A stretch of 64,000 nt of DNA from the NCBI RefSeq assembly GCF_051535215.1, contig NZ_JBPPLY010000012.1, positions 1 to 64,000 on the forward strand, written 5' to 3'. This DNA is from Nitrobacter sp051535215. GTDB lineage: Bacteria; Pseudomonadota; Alphaproteobacteria; Rhizobiales; Xanthobacteraceae. Under the pieces are notes generated by a model that made no database searches, had not been told where the DNA came from, and worked only from the letters and a program-made list of their open reading frames with translations. The translations under genes were made by a program, and so were the position numbers. Shown here piece by piece: positions 25,567 to 34,417 of this stretch; position 1 is the stretch's first letter; each line of letters begins with the position of its first letter.

Positions 25567-27060
25567 TCAATCCACCACGATCTTGACCCGGCTGCGCACC
25601 TTGACCTGCGCGTGCGGGTCGAGACCGTTGAGCACGCGAAAACGCTCCGCTGGATGATCGACGCCCGCCATGCGATGCGACAGCGATTCCACGGTATCCC
25701 CGGGTTGCACGGTGATGACCTTGATCCGCAGCGGGCGCGCCGCCTGGATCTCATCCAGCGTCAGGCGACGGAACGAGGCGACTGTCTCGCGGGCGTTGCG
25801 TTCGCTCTCGGTGGTCTTGTGGCGGGTTGCGAAGATAAAGCGATAGACGTCGCTGCCGAAGCGCAGGGCATAGACCCGGAACTGCCATTGCTCGCCGTTG
25901 GCGACCGCCGAGGCGGCGGGAAAACCGTTGATGGTCAACTCCTCGGTCGAACCTTTGTCGACGTTCTCCATCCAGCCGGAGTTGAGATATTCGGTGAGCT
26001 TCTGCTCGGCAGGCACGCGGACGACGTCGAAGCGCATCGCCTGGCTGCCGCCCTCGCGCACCCCGATCACGGCCTGGGCCGTATTATCGAGCGAAAAACC
26101 TTCCGGGGCCTGGAAGGTAAAGCCGAGCTTGGGGTGCAGGAAGCGGCGGCCGCGAACGAATCCCTCGCTCGGATCCTCGCCGTAGACGATGTTGTCGATC
26201 GCGTCGAGATAGGTCTCGCTGTCGCGCTCGCCTTGTGCAGGCGCACTGTATTGCCGCGCATTGGCCTTTGCGTTCTCGACTCGCTCAGGCGTTGCGGGGT
26301 GCGACGACAGGAAGTCCTGTGAGCGCGGGTCCAGCGACGGCTTGCCGGCCTTGAGCGCCGCATTGCGCTCCATCGCCGCCAGGAAGCGCGCCGCGCCGTA
26401 GGGATCGAAATGGGCCCGCGCGGAAATCCCGACGCCGATGCCGTCGGCCTCGAATTCCTGGGCGCGTGAAAAGCTCGCCAGCGTCAGCTTGGACTTGGCG
26501 AGCGCCAGCGCCGTCAGATCCGGATCCGTACCCATCTCGGTGACGACGTGGCTGACGAGGGCGGCCTGCCGCGCCTGGTCCTCGCGGATCGCCGCATGTT
26601 TGGCCAGAACGTGCGCCATTTCATGCGACAGGACCGAGGACAGTTCCGAGGTGTCGTTGGCGAGCGCGACCAGACCGCGCGTGACGTAAAGCTGGCCGGT
26701 CGGCAGCGCGAAGGCGTTCACCGCGCCCGAATTGAGAATCGTGACCTTGTAGGTGAGATCGGGGCGCTCCGACGCCGCGACCAGCCGCTCGACCGTCTTG
26801 TTGATCAGTGCTTCGAGCCGCGGATCGTCGTAGGCACCGCCGTAAGAGGCGAGGATGCGCTCATGCTCGTGTTCGGCTGCCGGGGTTTGCACCGCCGCCC
26901 GCGCCGGTTTTGCAGGTTTGACGGAATGAGGGGCTGCGGTCTGGAACCGGTTCACGTCCCCGCAGCCGGCCAGGATGAGCGTCGCGCCCACCAGAACGAT
27001 AGGCGCAACCAAAAGGCGGCGGCCTATTCCAGTCCCGCGCCGTTCTGTGCTCCCCGCCAT
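25567..27060 (-). CDS. M48 family metalloprotease with C-terminal LysM-like domain, lipoprotein
   Basis: A 497-residue envelope protease. The N-terminus has a lipoprotein signal (LLVAPIVLVGATLILAGC). The M48 domain spans about residues 60-260 with zinc-binding HEMAH and the downstream Glu in FEADGIGV, plus SSHPATPERV. After it comes a domain of unknown type (FLHPKLGFTFQAPEGFSLDN) and a C-terminal LysM-like repeat (ITVQPGDTVESLSHRMAG..ERFRVLNGLDPHAQVKVRSRVKIV), suggesting peptidoglycan attachment. It resembles BepA/YfgC-type periplasmic quality-control proteases, without the TPR region. Confidence 0.9.
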   Translation of the reverse strand: MAGSTERRGTGIGRRLLVAPIVLVGATLILAGCGDVNRFQTAAPHSVKPAKPARAAVQTPAAEHEHERILASYGGAYDDPRLEALINKTVERLVAASERPDLTYKVTILNSGAVNAFALPTGQLYVTRGLVALANDTSELSSVLSHEMAHVLAKHAAIREDQARQAALVSHVVTEMGTDPDLTALALAKSKLTLASFSRAQEFEADGIGVGISARAHFDPYGAARFLAAMERNAALKAGKPSLDPRSQDFLSSHPATPERVENAKANARQYSAPAQGERDSETYLDAIDNIVYGEDPSEGFVRGRRFLHPKLGFTFQAPEGFSLDNTAQAVIGVREGGSQAMRFDVVRVPAEQKLTEYLNSGWMENVDKGSTEELTINGFPAASAVANGEQWQFRVYALRFGSDVYRFIFATRHKTTESERNARETVASFRRLTLDEIQAARPLRIKVITVQPGDTVESLSHRMAGVDHPAERFRVLNGLDPHAQVKVRSRVKIVVD

Positions 27061-27258
27061 CGTCGCAACATCTCCGCCCGATCGGTGACTCTATTCCAAC
27101 ACTCGCAACCTTCCCGGTAGGCTTGTTTGCGAATGCCGGAATTCGGAACCGCCAGCATCTTACCATTTTCGCGCGACCAAGACTCAGAAGTTCGCGCTCG
27201 GCGAGTTTCTGAATACCAGGTCACGACGATTTTGATCGAATCGATCAAAAATCAGGAA

Positions 27259-27338
27259 CGTGATCGATTCCAAATATTCCAGAGCGGGATGCGGGCGGGA
27301 AAACCGCGCCACATTTTCTCTCTATCATCCCCGCTCTA
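27259..27338. repeat. dispersed palindromic repeat, family B, copy 2
   Basis: TGATCGATTCCAAATATTCC, AGAGCGGGATGCGGGCGGGA and a terminal partner CATCCCCGCTCTAG. AGAGCGGGATG pairs with the last block across an inner GCGGG/CCGC arm. Its last CTAG supplies the stop codon of the neighbouring nuclease-like gene, so the element lies against or within its 3' end. Confidence 0.82.
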
Positions 27339-28121
27339 GTCGCCAATCAGTTCGATCTGCCCGACCCGGAGCACATTGATCCGCGGTCCGCCGCGCCGTT
27401 CGACCCAGCCGCGGATACGCACGCGGCGATTTTCCAGAGAGGACGGCGCGATGCCCGCCGCCTCCAAATACGGTACCATGCGCCTTGAAATAGTCGCAGC
27501 GAAGTCTCGTGTCCAGCGTCGGCCGAAGTTGACATAGACTGTTCCGCCGGCGTGTCTGACAGACACGACTTTGCCCTCGACGACGGCGAATTGACCGACG
27601 CGGGTCAAAATATCGCCGGGGTTTTGAACGTTCTTCACAACAGAGGAATTCGCCCAGGTTCCGCGCCGCGTCTGCCGCGCCGCAGCCTCGGCGGCCGCCA
27701 GTTCCGTTGCGCAGGCTTTGTCGACGATGTCGGCGGATGCGATCGCTTCGCCCCGCGCCAGCAGATCGTGCTGCGCCGAACCGGCGGACGGTTCGGGATA
27801 ATATAAGAAAACCGATTGCCGGCCGTAGCGATCCGGATCGTCACGTTCGCCGCGCAGGATCATATGCCGGCCGATCAGCGCCGTGAACACGGACTTGCGA
27901 TCCTTCGGCTCTCCCGCAACGATTTCAACGCCGGCGAGGCGGACCTCGCGGCCGTCCTCGAGACGGAGTGTCCGCGCGTCGACGACGGCGCTTACGACGC
28001 CTTCACCCTGGATGTCGAACTCGCATCCGGCCGCGAGCGATGGCGCGGTCGCGCCGAACAACATTCCGCAGAGCATTGCTCCGAGCAGACTGTTGCGCGT
28101 GCAAAACAAGCGCGCCGTCAT
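27336..28121 (-). CDS. thermonuclease-fold (SNase-like) secreted protein
   Basis: A 261-residue protein with a signal peptide (LLGAMLCGMLFGATAPSLAAG). The mature part shows the staphylococcal-nuclease-like pattern: GEGVVSAVVDARTLRLEDGREVRLAGVEIV, then DRYGRQSVFLYY and LLARGEAIASAD, with a second OB-like half (GQFAVVEGKVVSVRHAGGTVYVNFG). Key catalytic Arg/Glu residues of true SNase are only partly recognisable, so the name marks the fold, not proven activity. The last codons are encoded inside repeat family B. Confidence 0.8.
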   Translation of the reverse strand: MTARLFCTRNSLLGAMLCGMLFGATAPSLAAGCEFDIQGEGVVSAVVDARTLRLEDGREVRLAGVEIVAGEPKDRKSVFTALIGRHMILRGERDDPDRYGRQSVFLYYPEPSAGSAQHDLLARGEAIASADIVDKACATELAAAEAAARQTRRGTWANSSVVKNVQNPGDILTRVGQFAVVEGKVVSVRHAGGTVYVNFGRRWTRDFAATISRRMVPYLEAAGIAPSSLENRRVRIRGWVERRGGPRINVLRVGQIELIGD

Positions 28122-28196
28122 CGTCGAGCTTTATCGGCAGCCTCGTGCACCGCGGATCGCTTTTGGCCCTCGGACATCGCCCGAGGGCCGCTTGCC

Positions 28197-28475
28197 TCAC
28201 TTCGACCCGGGGTCGGCGATGACGCGCGCCGCGACCAGCCTGTTCCAGATGAACAACACGATGATTGCGCCGATGGTCGCCGTAATGAACCCGGCGCCCT
28301 GATTGGGGCCGTAATGGCCGATCGACTGTCCGATGAAGGTCGCGAGAAATGCGCCTGCAATCCCGAGCACCGTTGTGAGGATGAATCCGCTCGGCTTGTT
28401 CGGACCGGGAGACAGAAACCGTGCAATGATCCCTGCGACGAAACCGACGAGAATAATCCAGAGAATGCCGCTCAT
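28197..28475 (-). CDS. GlsB/YeaQ/YmgE family stress-response membrane protein
   Basis: A 92-residue inner membrane protein with three hydrophobic segments: ILWIILVGFVAGIIARFLSPGPNKPSGFILTTVLGIAGAFLATFIGQ and ATIGAIIVLFIWNRLV. The arrangement, with a Gly-rich second helix, defines the transglycosylase-associated/GlsB family. Members are induced by stress; their mechanism is unknown. It lies downstream of the YidB-type gene on the same strand. Confidence 0.92.
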   Translation of the reverse strand: MSGILWIILVGFVAGIIARFLSPGPNKPSGFILTTVLGIAGAFLATFIGQSIGHYGPNQGAGFITATIGAIIVLFIWNRLVAARVIADPGSK

Positions 28476-28566
28476 GATGAAAGTCCTTCCTCAGAATAAC
28501 CGTGACGTTGAAACGTTCCGCAAGTCGGCCGTCAGCCGGCCGATTCCGTAACGGTCGGCAATTCCA

Positions 28567-29157
28567 TCAAAGCATCCGGGACAGTTCGCTCTCGGTCGGG
28601 AGGCGCCCATCCGGTGTCAGATGGTTGACGACCTGGGGCAGGTGCTGACTGAGACCGGTGAGCAGCTCCTCCCGCGACAGGCCGGTCTGCGCCGTCAGGG
28701 CGTTGATCTGGTCGGCTCCCAACGCGTCGGCTAGGTCGCGTGGCGCGATTTGCTTGTTGGGCCCCGGACTGACCCATGAATTTGCGGTATCGCCATGCCC
28801 TTTCTGCTGAAGCTGATTAAGCAGATCGCCGAGACCACCGCTCAGAACGCTTCCGGCCGCGCCGCCTGCCAGCAACCCGCCAAGCCCGCCCTTGAGCAGG
28901 TCACCGAGGCCGCCTCCGCTGCCGGGCAGACCGGCATTGACCGTGCTTCTCGGCACGGGAGCCGGAGGCGCGGACGGGGTGGCTTCAGAATGGTTTCCGG
29001 TGAAATGCTTCAGCGCCTTGTAGCCCAGCAGGGCAAGGATCGCCAATGTCATCGGCGACATGCCGCCGCCGCTTTCGCTTGGCGCACCGGGAGCGCTGGG
29101 CTCACTTGGACCGCGGGGACCGTTCTGCATTCCGTTGAGGACGTCGAGCAAACCCAT
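28567..29157 (-). CDS. YidB family protein (DUF937-like)
   Basis: A 196-residue protein starting MGLLDVLNGMQNGPRG. It has a short hydrophobic stretch (MTLAILALLGYKAL), a Gly/Leu-rich middle (GGLGDLLKGGLGGLLAGGAAGSVLSGGLGDLLNQ) and a C-terminal helical YidB domain (SPGPNKQIAPRDLADALGADQINALTAQTGLSREELLTGLSQHLPQVVNHLTPDGRLP). The family has no assigned role. The GlsB-type gene is 92 bp downstream on the same strand. Confidence 0.85.
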   Translation of the reverse strand: MGLLDVLNGMQNGPRGPSEPSAPGAPSESGGGMSPMTLAILALLGYKALKHFTGNHSEATPSAPPAPVPRSTVNAGLPGSGGGLGDLLKGGLGGLLAGGAAGSVLSGGLGDLLNQLQQKGHGDTANSWVSPGPNKQIAPRDLADALGADQINALTAQTGLSREELLTGLSQHLPQVVNHLTPDGRLPTESELSRML

Positions 29158-29381
29158 GATCGTCTCCTGTTCCGCTCCAGCCCCGTGGCCGAAGATAATG
29201 CCGCCACATGACGGTCACAAGGCACATGCGGGCGAGCACGAAGCATCGCCGCTTCATTTTGCTATCGAAACGAAAATGACTGCGGCATGAATGGCGGCGC
29301 CTCGGTAGGGCACGGCGCGTGCTTGGGGGCTTGCCCGATGCGCCTGAGTACCGGATAAGTACCGGACTTGCGTGGCATTCA

Positions 29382-29458
29382 GTCCCGGTAGCTCAGCTGG
29401 ATAGAGCACAGGTTTCCTAAACCTGGGGTCAGGGGTTCGACTCCCTTCCGGGACGCCA
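29382..29458 (+). tRNA. tRNA-Arg (anticodon CCT)
   Basis: A full cloverleaf can be drawn: acceptor GTCCCGG pairs with CCGGGAC, D-arm GCTC/GAGC, anticodon stem CAGGT/ACCTG with loop TTCCTAA, T-arm AGGGG-TTCGACT-CCCTT, discriminator G and an encoded CCA. It reads AGG codons. tRNA 3' ends are common integration sites, and the accessory island lies on its 3' side, 1.6 kb away; no duplicate of its 3' end is visible in this window. Confidence 0.97.
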
Positions 29459-29630
29459 TTTTTTTTCAGGCGCCGATTGCGGGCCACCTGGATCAAGGGC
29501 CGCGAAAACACCCACGCGATAGCTACTTGCGTCGATCGCGGCCAGTGCTCGCGTGACTATCGTCGGGCGATGACGCGGAATGTTGTTCCCGCGCCGGCCC
29601 TCTCACAAAACAATTCGATTCTCGCTGGAC

Positions 29631-29735
29631 TCAATCGCTTCGGCTAGTCTGGTAGCTGCCATAAGCCAGGCTGAAGATCAGCACCAGAAAAACCGCGAGG
29701 AAGCCTCCGACAACGAGCCAGAAATCATGTGGCAT
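29631..29735 (-). CDS. small single-span membrane protein (34 aa)
   Basis: Encodes a 34-residue peptide: a short N-terminus MPHDFW, one membrane helix (LVVGGFLAVFLVLIFSLAYG) and a polar tail SYQTSRSD. AGGAG lies 10 nt before the ATG. The clean hydrophobic span, good ribosome site and polar ends support a real gene of unknown function, in the pattern of small accessory subunits of membrane complexes, but no partner is nearby. Confidence 0.6.
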   Translation of the reverse strand: MPHDFWLVVGGFLAVFLVLIFSLAYGSYQTSRSD

Positions 29736-29912
29736 GATTTAGGGTCTCCTGAGATTAAGGATCGCCCCCGCTGGATAGGTACGCCGCTATCCTGGCTCAT
29801 GCCAGTCACAGCTTCGGGACTGATGGTGCCGGGTCTTTCGATTGCTGCGGGCTGACGCCGGTCGAGCATGCAAACGGGGTGACGGTGCGCTTGCACAGCG
29901 CAGCCGCAATGC

Positions 29913-30328
29913 CTAATGCGCCGCGTCGGCCTTGTGATCCGCTTTCGTCGCGACACGGAAGAAAGTCGCAGAAATCAGCCACAGCGCTGTGAAGAAGCCG
30001 CTGAACAACAAAGCCTTGAACAAGCCATCCGGTGTGCTCGCGCTCGACGGAGCAGTCGCAATGGCTATAGCCAACAATGCCTGCATGATCGCGGCGCCGA
30101 GCATGGCTCGGGCCATGCCAGCGAGTCGAAACCAAGCGGAGAACCCGCCTACCGCTGCCGCCATGATCAGCAGAAAAAGCCAATGCCATCGTCGCGAACA
30201 ATTGTGGTCCACGCCGTCAGGAGCGACGTCACGAGTGCGACGGTAATTCCTGCGCGGTAGGCCCGGCTTCCGCTCGCGCCGGTCCGTCCGCCCGGTCGGG
30301 GCCAGAGCGAAGCGAACTGGCGTGACAC
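29913..30328 (-). pseudogene. frameshifted multi-span membrane protein
   Basis: Two minus-strand frames join into one plausible protein. The 5' part (about 30328-30180) reads SRAYRAGITVALVTSLLTAW then TTIVRDDGIGFF; the 3' part (30180-29913) continues LLIMAAAVGGFSAWFRLAGM, ending ISATFFRVATKADHKADAAH. They meet at a run of five T (30174-30178 on the plus strand as A), where a one-base change restores the frame. Together they give about four membrane helices. Either a true inactivating slip or a sequencing error. Start uncertain (GTG 30328). Confidence 0.6.
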
Positions 30329-30417
30329 AAAGGCTATGGCGGACTGCGCCCGATAGCGATGATCATCCAGGTCGTCGCACGAAAGAGAGAGTTCCGCTCC
30401 CGACCCTGAACGGACCT

Positions 30418-31074
30418 TTATCGGCCGGGCGGTGGATTGCCGGTGAAAACTGCCAATTGCGCGTCGAAAGCCCGCTTGTAGGCGGGCCGCGTCTCGCCGC
30501 GTGCGACATAGGCCGCCAGGTTCGGAAATTCGTTCAGGAGGCCCGACGGTTTCAGCCTCAGCAGCACCGACACCATCATCAGATCGCCGGCGCTGAACCC
30601 ACCTTCGAGCCATTCGGCATCGCCCAGACGCGCGGACAGTTGCTTCAACCGCTCGCGAATACGATCCATGACCAACGGTAGGCGGTCCTTAGCCCAGGGT
30701 TTGTCACCTTCCACAATCTTCGCGATCACGAGATCGAGGATCGGCGGTTCCACCGTATTGACCGCGGCGAACATCCACGCGATCGCGCGGTCCCGCGCAT
30801 TGGCATCGTCCGGGAGCAGTCCCGCATGGCGCTCGGCGATGTGGAATACGATCGCGCCTGTCTCGAACAAAGCAAGGTCGTCTTCCTCATAGGTCGGAAT
30901 CTGGCCGAAAGGATGAAGCGCGACATGCGCTGGCTCCTTCATCGCCTTGAACGAAACGAGACGAACCTCGTAATGCTGCCCCGCTTCTTCAAGCGCCCAG
31001 CGGACGCGCGTATCGCGCGCCAGTCCCGCGCCGCCATCGGGTGACCGTTCAAAGGCGGTAATGGTAACGGTCAT
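30418..31074 (-). CDS. glutathione S-transferase family protein
   Basis: A 218-residue cytosolic enzyme. The N-terminal thioredoxin-like domain shows TAFERSPDGGAGLARDTRVRWALEEAG, VSFKAM, the cis-Pro region HPFGQIPTYEEDDLALFETGAIVFHIAER with the ETGAI glutathione-contact motif, then the all-helical C-terminal domain (WLEGGFSAGDLMMVSVLLRL with the N-cap/hydrophobic staple Asp). The start is taken at ATG 31074 (MTVTITAFERS) rather than 31101. The substrate cannot be told. It is the last clearly ordinary gene before the accessory island. Confidence 0.9.
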   Translation of the reverse strand: MTVTITAFERSPDGGAGLARDTRVRWALEEAGQHYEVRLVSFKAMKEPAHVALHPFGQIPTYEEDDLALFETGAIVFHIAERHAGLLPDDANARDRAIAWMFAAVNTVEPPILDLVIAKIVEGDKPWAKDRLPLVMDRIRERLKQLSARLGDAEWLEGGFSAGDLMMVSVLLRLKPSGLLNEFPNLAAYVARGETRPAYKRAFDAQLAVFTGNPPPGR

Positions 31075-31110
31075 CGTAAGGCTCCGGGTTGCGCGGCGCA
31101 CACAAAGCGG

Positions 31111-31545
31111 TCATTTGGTAAAGATATTGAATGCCTGCTTTCCACCCGTGCAGCCTGCCAGATTGGCCAGCATGCGATATGGAGCCGCCAATTCTACGCC
31201 ATGACAACAGGCGCTGCGCCAGACTACGCTAAACTTTGATGGTGGACCGCGACCGAAAGTGATGATCACTACGTCTACGCCATAGTTCTCCATCCCCCCG
31301 TCGCGGGCGCGGCTCGACATGTAATGGAGTGGCATCGAAGGGGGCTAGAAACACGCTGTCGATCCCGAAAGAAAAATCTGCTTCTTCGACCGACTTTGGA
31401 AGGACGTCAGCTTTGATGATTTCCATGTCGGCAGGATACATACAAGGTCGACGCGAAAGTCGCTCTTTAAAATAGCTGTCAGTAATTTCCAAAAGGTTTC
31501 GGTGGTCGGCACGTTCGGGAGTGAGGTGTTAGAACTTGCTGACAA
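31111..31545 (-). pseudogene. decayed gene fragments of unknown origin
   Basis: Three overlapping minus-strand frames look like pieces of one gene. Frame A (31492 to about 31325) reads SYFKERLSRRPCMYPADMEI and FSFGIDSVFLAPFDATPLH; frame B (from about 31335) continues YMSSRARDGGMENYGVDVVI and PSKFSVVWRSACCHGVELAA to 31111. They overlap at the same peptide, ATPLH/MPLHY, so a one-base slip near 31325 joins them. I do not recognise the family. The rest of the gap to 31842 is AT-richer and has no gene. Confidence 0.4.
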
Positions 31546-31842
31546 CAGGATCGCCGAAGCTTTCCGTTAGCGCTGCTACCGATGTTAGCGCTTCTCCCCC
31601 TCTCTATGGATCAAGCGCCACCTCGGCAAACCCCTCCTCCACGTGTCTTAAATTTCAGGCGGGAGAAATCATTTGCGGCGAACTCGGATCGCTCAAATTA
31701 AACGCGTAGGGTCAAGAATGTTGCAATTCTGCATCAATGCACGATTTTTGCCAAGTGCGGCCGCTTTATAGCCCGTCTGGGTTATGACCGTTTACGCGCC
31801 GCTATTTACGCTGCCTGAGCAGATAATTTTTGGGGATTCTCG

Positions 31843-32622
31843 ATGAAAAAGCTAGTACTTGCAGCGGCTGCAACGGTTGCCCTAATGCCGGCTGCAAACG
31901 CTGCTGATTTGGCAGCGCGGACTTACACCAAGGCACCCGTCGCACCCGTTGCGGCAGTCTATGACTGGACCGGGTTCTACATTGGTGGTCACATCGGCGG
32001 CGGATGGGGTGACATAAGATCAACAGAACTCGCTCCGGGCACCAACGCATTTCCGACCGGCACCGCCTTTACAGCACATCATCCGAGTGGGTTCCTCGGC
32101 GGGGTGCAAGGCGGCTATAATTGGCAAGCCAGCAACAACTTCGTTCTCGGCATCGAAGGCGAATATACTTGGTCTGATCTGAGTGGGACCTCGAGCACTG
32201 TCAGCACAGTGAACGGTTTTGTTAGTACAACAACTAATAAAATCAATGATATAGCGATGGTTACGGGCCGCCTAGGTTATGCGGCTGGCAATTGGCTATT
32301 GTACGCGAAGGGTGGCGGCGCCTGGGGTCAGGGCAATTCAAGGGGCACTGGTTTTCTTGCAAACGGTACGTTGTTTGAAACCACATCCTCTAGTGCCGAT
32401 CGCAGCGGTTGGGTGGCCGGTGCCGGCGTCGAATGGGGCTTCGCGCCCAATTGGTCCGCTAAGATTGAGTATAATCACATCGATTTTGGCTCAACCAACG
32501 TGGCGATCAATACCAGCCGCGCGACCACCAACTTTGTTAGGTCGTCGGAAACGATTGATCTCGTCAAGGCGGGCGTGAACTATCGTTTCAATTGGGGCGG
32601 CTCGACTGTCGCAAGGTACTGA
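31843..32622 (+). CDS. outer membrane beta-barrel protein (Omp25/31-like porin family)
   Basis: A 259-residue exported barrel protein. Signal peptide MKKLVLAAAATVALMPAANA is followed by DWTGFYIGGHIGGGWGD, the hallmark of rhizobial Omp31/Omp25-like proteins, then alternating amphipathic strands (GYNWQASNNFVLGIEGEYTW, GRLGYAAGNWLLYAKGGGAWG, GWVAGAGVEWGFAPNWSAKIEYNHIDFG). The C-terminus VNYRFNWGGSTVARY ends with an aromatic residue as barrel proteins do. A promoter-proximal motif TAGCCCGTCTGGGTTATG lies 74 bp upstream and a terminator directly downstream. Confidence 0.93.
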   Translation: MKKLVLAAAATVALMPAANAADLAARTYTKAPVAPVAAVYDWTGFYIGGHIGGGWGDIRSTELAPGTNAFPTGTAFTAHHPSGFLGGVQGGYNWQASNNFVLGIEGEYTWSDLSGTSSTVSTVNGFVSTTTNKINDIAMVTGRLGYAAGNWLLYAKGGGAWGQGNSRGTGFLANGTLFETTSSSADRSGWVAGAGVEWGFAPNWSAKIEYNHIDFGSTNVAINTSRATTNFVRSSETIDLVKAGVNYRFNWGGSTVARY

Positions 32623-32656
32623 TAGACGAAGACTGATTATCTCCAGGATGCTCCTT

Positions 32657-32684
32657 GGGCCAGTCTCGCGACTGGCCCTTTTTT
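32657..32684 (+). terminator. Rho-independent terminator of the outer membrane protein gene
   Basis: GGGCCAGTCTCGCGACTGGCCC is a 9-bp stem with a short loop, followed by six T. It lies 35 bp after the stop codon. Confidence 0.93.
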
Positions 32685-32783
32685 ATTGAAGGGTTGCGCG
32701 GGGCAGGCCTCGCAGACGTCACTATGGCGGAAGTGGAGGGCTTCGCCGGACGTTTTGAAAATATCTAACCCAAATGCGCATGA

Positions 32784-32827
32784 GCTATCAGAGACGCGCG
32801 TGATTTGTTGCGCGCGCCTCTGATAGC
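32784..32827. repeat. long perfect-type hairpin, 17-bp stem
   Basis: GCTATCAGAGACGCGCG and its near-complement CGCGCGCCTCTGATAGC flank a 10-nt loop; only one A/C mismatch breaks the stem. No T-run follows on either strand, so it is not a standard terminator. It could be a transposon remnant, a protein-binding palindrome or an RNA processing site. Confidence 0.75.
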
Positions 32828-32944
32828 GAGCGGGTTTCCTCTACCCAGCATTCATATAGTTACGATCAGTGCTGACGAGCATCCGCATATTCGTCGCAAT
32901 CGGCCTGCGGCTCAATCGTCGTGTCCAGGTCGCATTTCAAAATT

Positions 32945-33094
32945 ATGCCAATGATCCCTGAAGATGACATCGCTGTTGATCGGGTCCGATTCCGCCCAAT
33001 CACGCTTGAAACAGTGGTCGATGCCATTAGCGAGGCGGACGCTGTCGAGCAGCTTCGAGCGTTTATCGATCGATGCGCGCAGCGGCGTGCATGA
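32945..33094 (+). CDS. small hypothetical protein (49 aa)
   Basis: Reads MPMIPEDDIAVDRVRFRPIT and LETVVDAISEADAVEQLRAF, an acidic, helix-prone peptide with natural composition. Its stop overlaps the next start (ATGA at 33091). No family recognised. Short length and lack of a strong ribosome site keep confidence moderate. Confidence 0.45.
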   Translation: MPMIPEDDIAVDRVRFRPITLETVVDAISEADAVEQLRAFIDRCAQRRA

Positions 33095-33189
33095 TCGCAG
33101 TCGAAAGTTGGCGCGAACGACCGGACGGGAAGATCCAATTCACGATGAAACGGTTGCGCAGCGCGAATGAGGCACCACGGTCCAGCTAA
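33091..33189 (+). CDS. small hypothetical protein (32 aa), overlapping the previous gene
   Basis: Begins MIAVESWRERPDGKIQFTMK and ends EAPRSS. It starts inside the stop of the preceding frame (ATGA), the usual sign of translational coupling. Alternatively both are pieces of a single frameshifted gene, since the second continues a plausible soluble protein. Confidence 0.35.
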   Translation: MIAVESWRERPDGKIQFTMKRLRSANEAPRSS

Positions 33190-33233
33190 ACAACAAAACC
33201 GCCGGTGTTACGGGCCGCCAGCGGCGGCATTTC

Positions 33234-33476
33234 CTATTTCTGCCGTCCATGCATGCAATCGTGGACAAATTGCTTTTTTGCGAGTCGATCTAGCCCACCC
33301 CCAGCGCCGGTGTGGCCGCGTTGGCTGGCAAGCATTTTGCATCGCATAAGCCTTTCGGGGCGCGTACCGGCATGAGCATTGTAGTCAGCGTGGGCCATCG
33401 CACTGATCGCAATAGAAAAGAACGCGCCGACGATAAGCGGCAGAGCTTTGGAAATTAAAGGCTCGATATTGGACAC
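33234..33476 (-). CDS. small secreted protein, PsiF-like Cys pattern
   Basis: An 80-residue protein with a signal peptide (KALPLIVGAFFSIAISAMAHA) and a mature part carrying two Cys, CKMLASQRGH and KKQFVHDCMHGRQK. The spacing and the closing F-x-x-x-C pattern resemble PsiF-type and related short periplasmic proteins of Bradyrhizobium relatives. Role unknown. Confidence 0.55.
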   Translation of the reverse strand: MSNIEPLISKALPLIVGAFFSIAISAMAHADYNAHAGTRPERLMRCKMLASQRGHTGAGGGLDRLAKKQFVHDCMHGRQK

Positions 33477-33680
33477 TGCTGGTGTTCCCTGGTGAGGGTC
33501 GCCATCGTGCTCGCCGCAGGCGCACGCCGCTCGATTCCGAGACAGTGATTAAGTCACATTCAGAATTGACTCCTGACAATTGGAACCCATGCGCATTTGT
33601 AGAAGAGCTGCGTGGCGACGGCATGCCCCAAATGGGGTATGGGATATCGAAAATTCGATCGGTTCAAGGAAGCCGGTGAC

Positions 33681-33940
33681 TTATGCCGAAAGGCGGTTAT
33701 TTCCATCCATGAGGCTGGATCTGGGTGTCCACCAAAAGTCCAACGAGTTCGGCATTGCTGCTTGTGTCCTCGCGAGGACTACTCTCAACTGCTTATGGAT
33801 TGTCTTATGGGAAAGCTCGTTGTCGCCCGCGATCTCTTCGAGTGTAAGGCCCTCGACGAGGCCTTGGGCGACCTTGGCTTCGGCCGGGCTCAAATCGAAC
33901 GATCCATGAAGGATATAAGCAGGAGAGGCTTTGGGACTGG
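33681..33940 (-). pseudogene. LuxR-type HTH remnant
   Basis: The minus strand encodes SFDLSPAEAKVAQGLVEGLT and LEEIAGDNELSHKTIHKQLR, a typical LuxR/GerE helix-turn-helix, close in pattern to the intact regulator at 35381. After VVLARTQA the sequence loses similarity and ends without the usual RQAELV tail. Upstream no sensor domain continues in the same frame. A second open frame (33890-34183, containing SLDGVAIWLFTECDLDETPI) may be a shifted part of the same gene. Non-functional remnant. Confidence 0.7.
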
Positions 33941-34417
33941 TGGGGAGCGTCGAAAATTCTGTGTTTGAGGCAGGTGAACCATCATGTGGTGACGAAACGC
34001 TCGTTGAACATGATGGCGAATTGAGCCTTCGCTTCGGATCATGCGCGTGATGGGCGTTTCGTCGAGATCACACTCGGTGAACAGCCAAATAGCTACTCCG
34101 TCGAGGCTGAGCAACTTCAGAATTGGCGGGCAATCGCGCTCATCTGACAGGACCCTAACGAGAAGAGCGACTCTTATCTTCAAGAGTCAAAGGAGAATCA
34201 TTCAGCATGGGTGCCCGCAGCTTGCGCCGCGTCCTGGGCTTTGCCTCGGCTGAGACTACCGCATCCGAGGGAGCTGAAGTCGTCCGGCCACCGGGCTGAG
34301 CGTACTCGGCTATCGCAAGATGAAAGACACGCTGGAACCTTCGCCAAAGGACCTGCGCTTGGGTGAAGGTCTCGCGCGCAAAGTTGCGATCTCTTCATCA
34401 GACCTTCCGGCCCTCCA

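Noticed and set aside
29382..29458. CRISPR arrays
   Set aside because: No regularly spaced direct repeats with unique spacers were seen anywhere; repeats present are dispersed palindromes.
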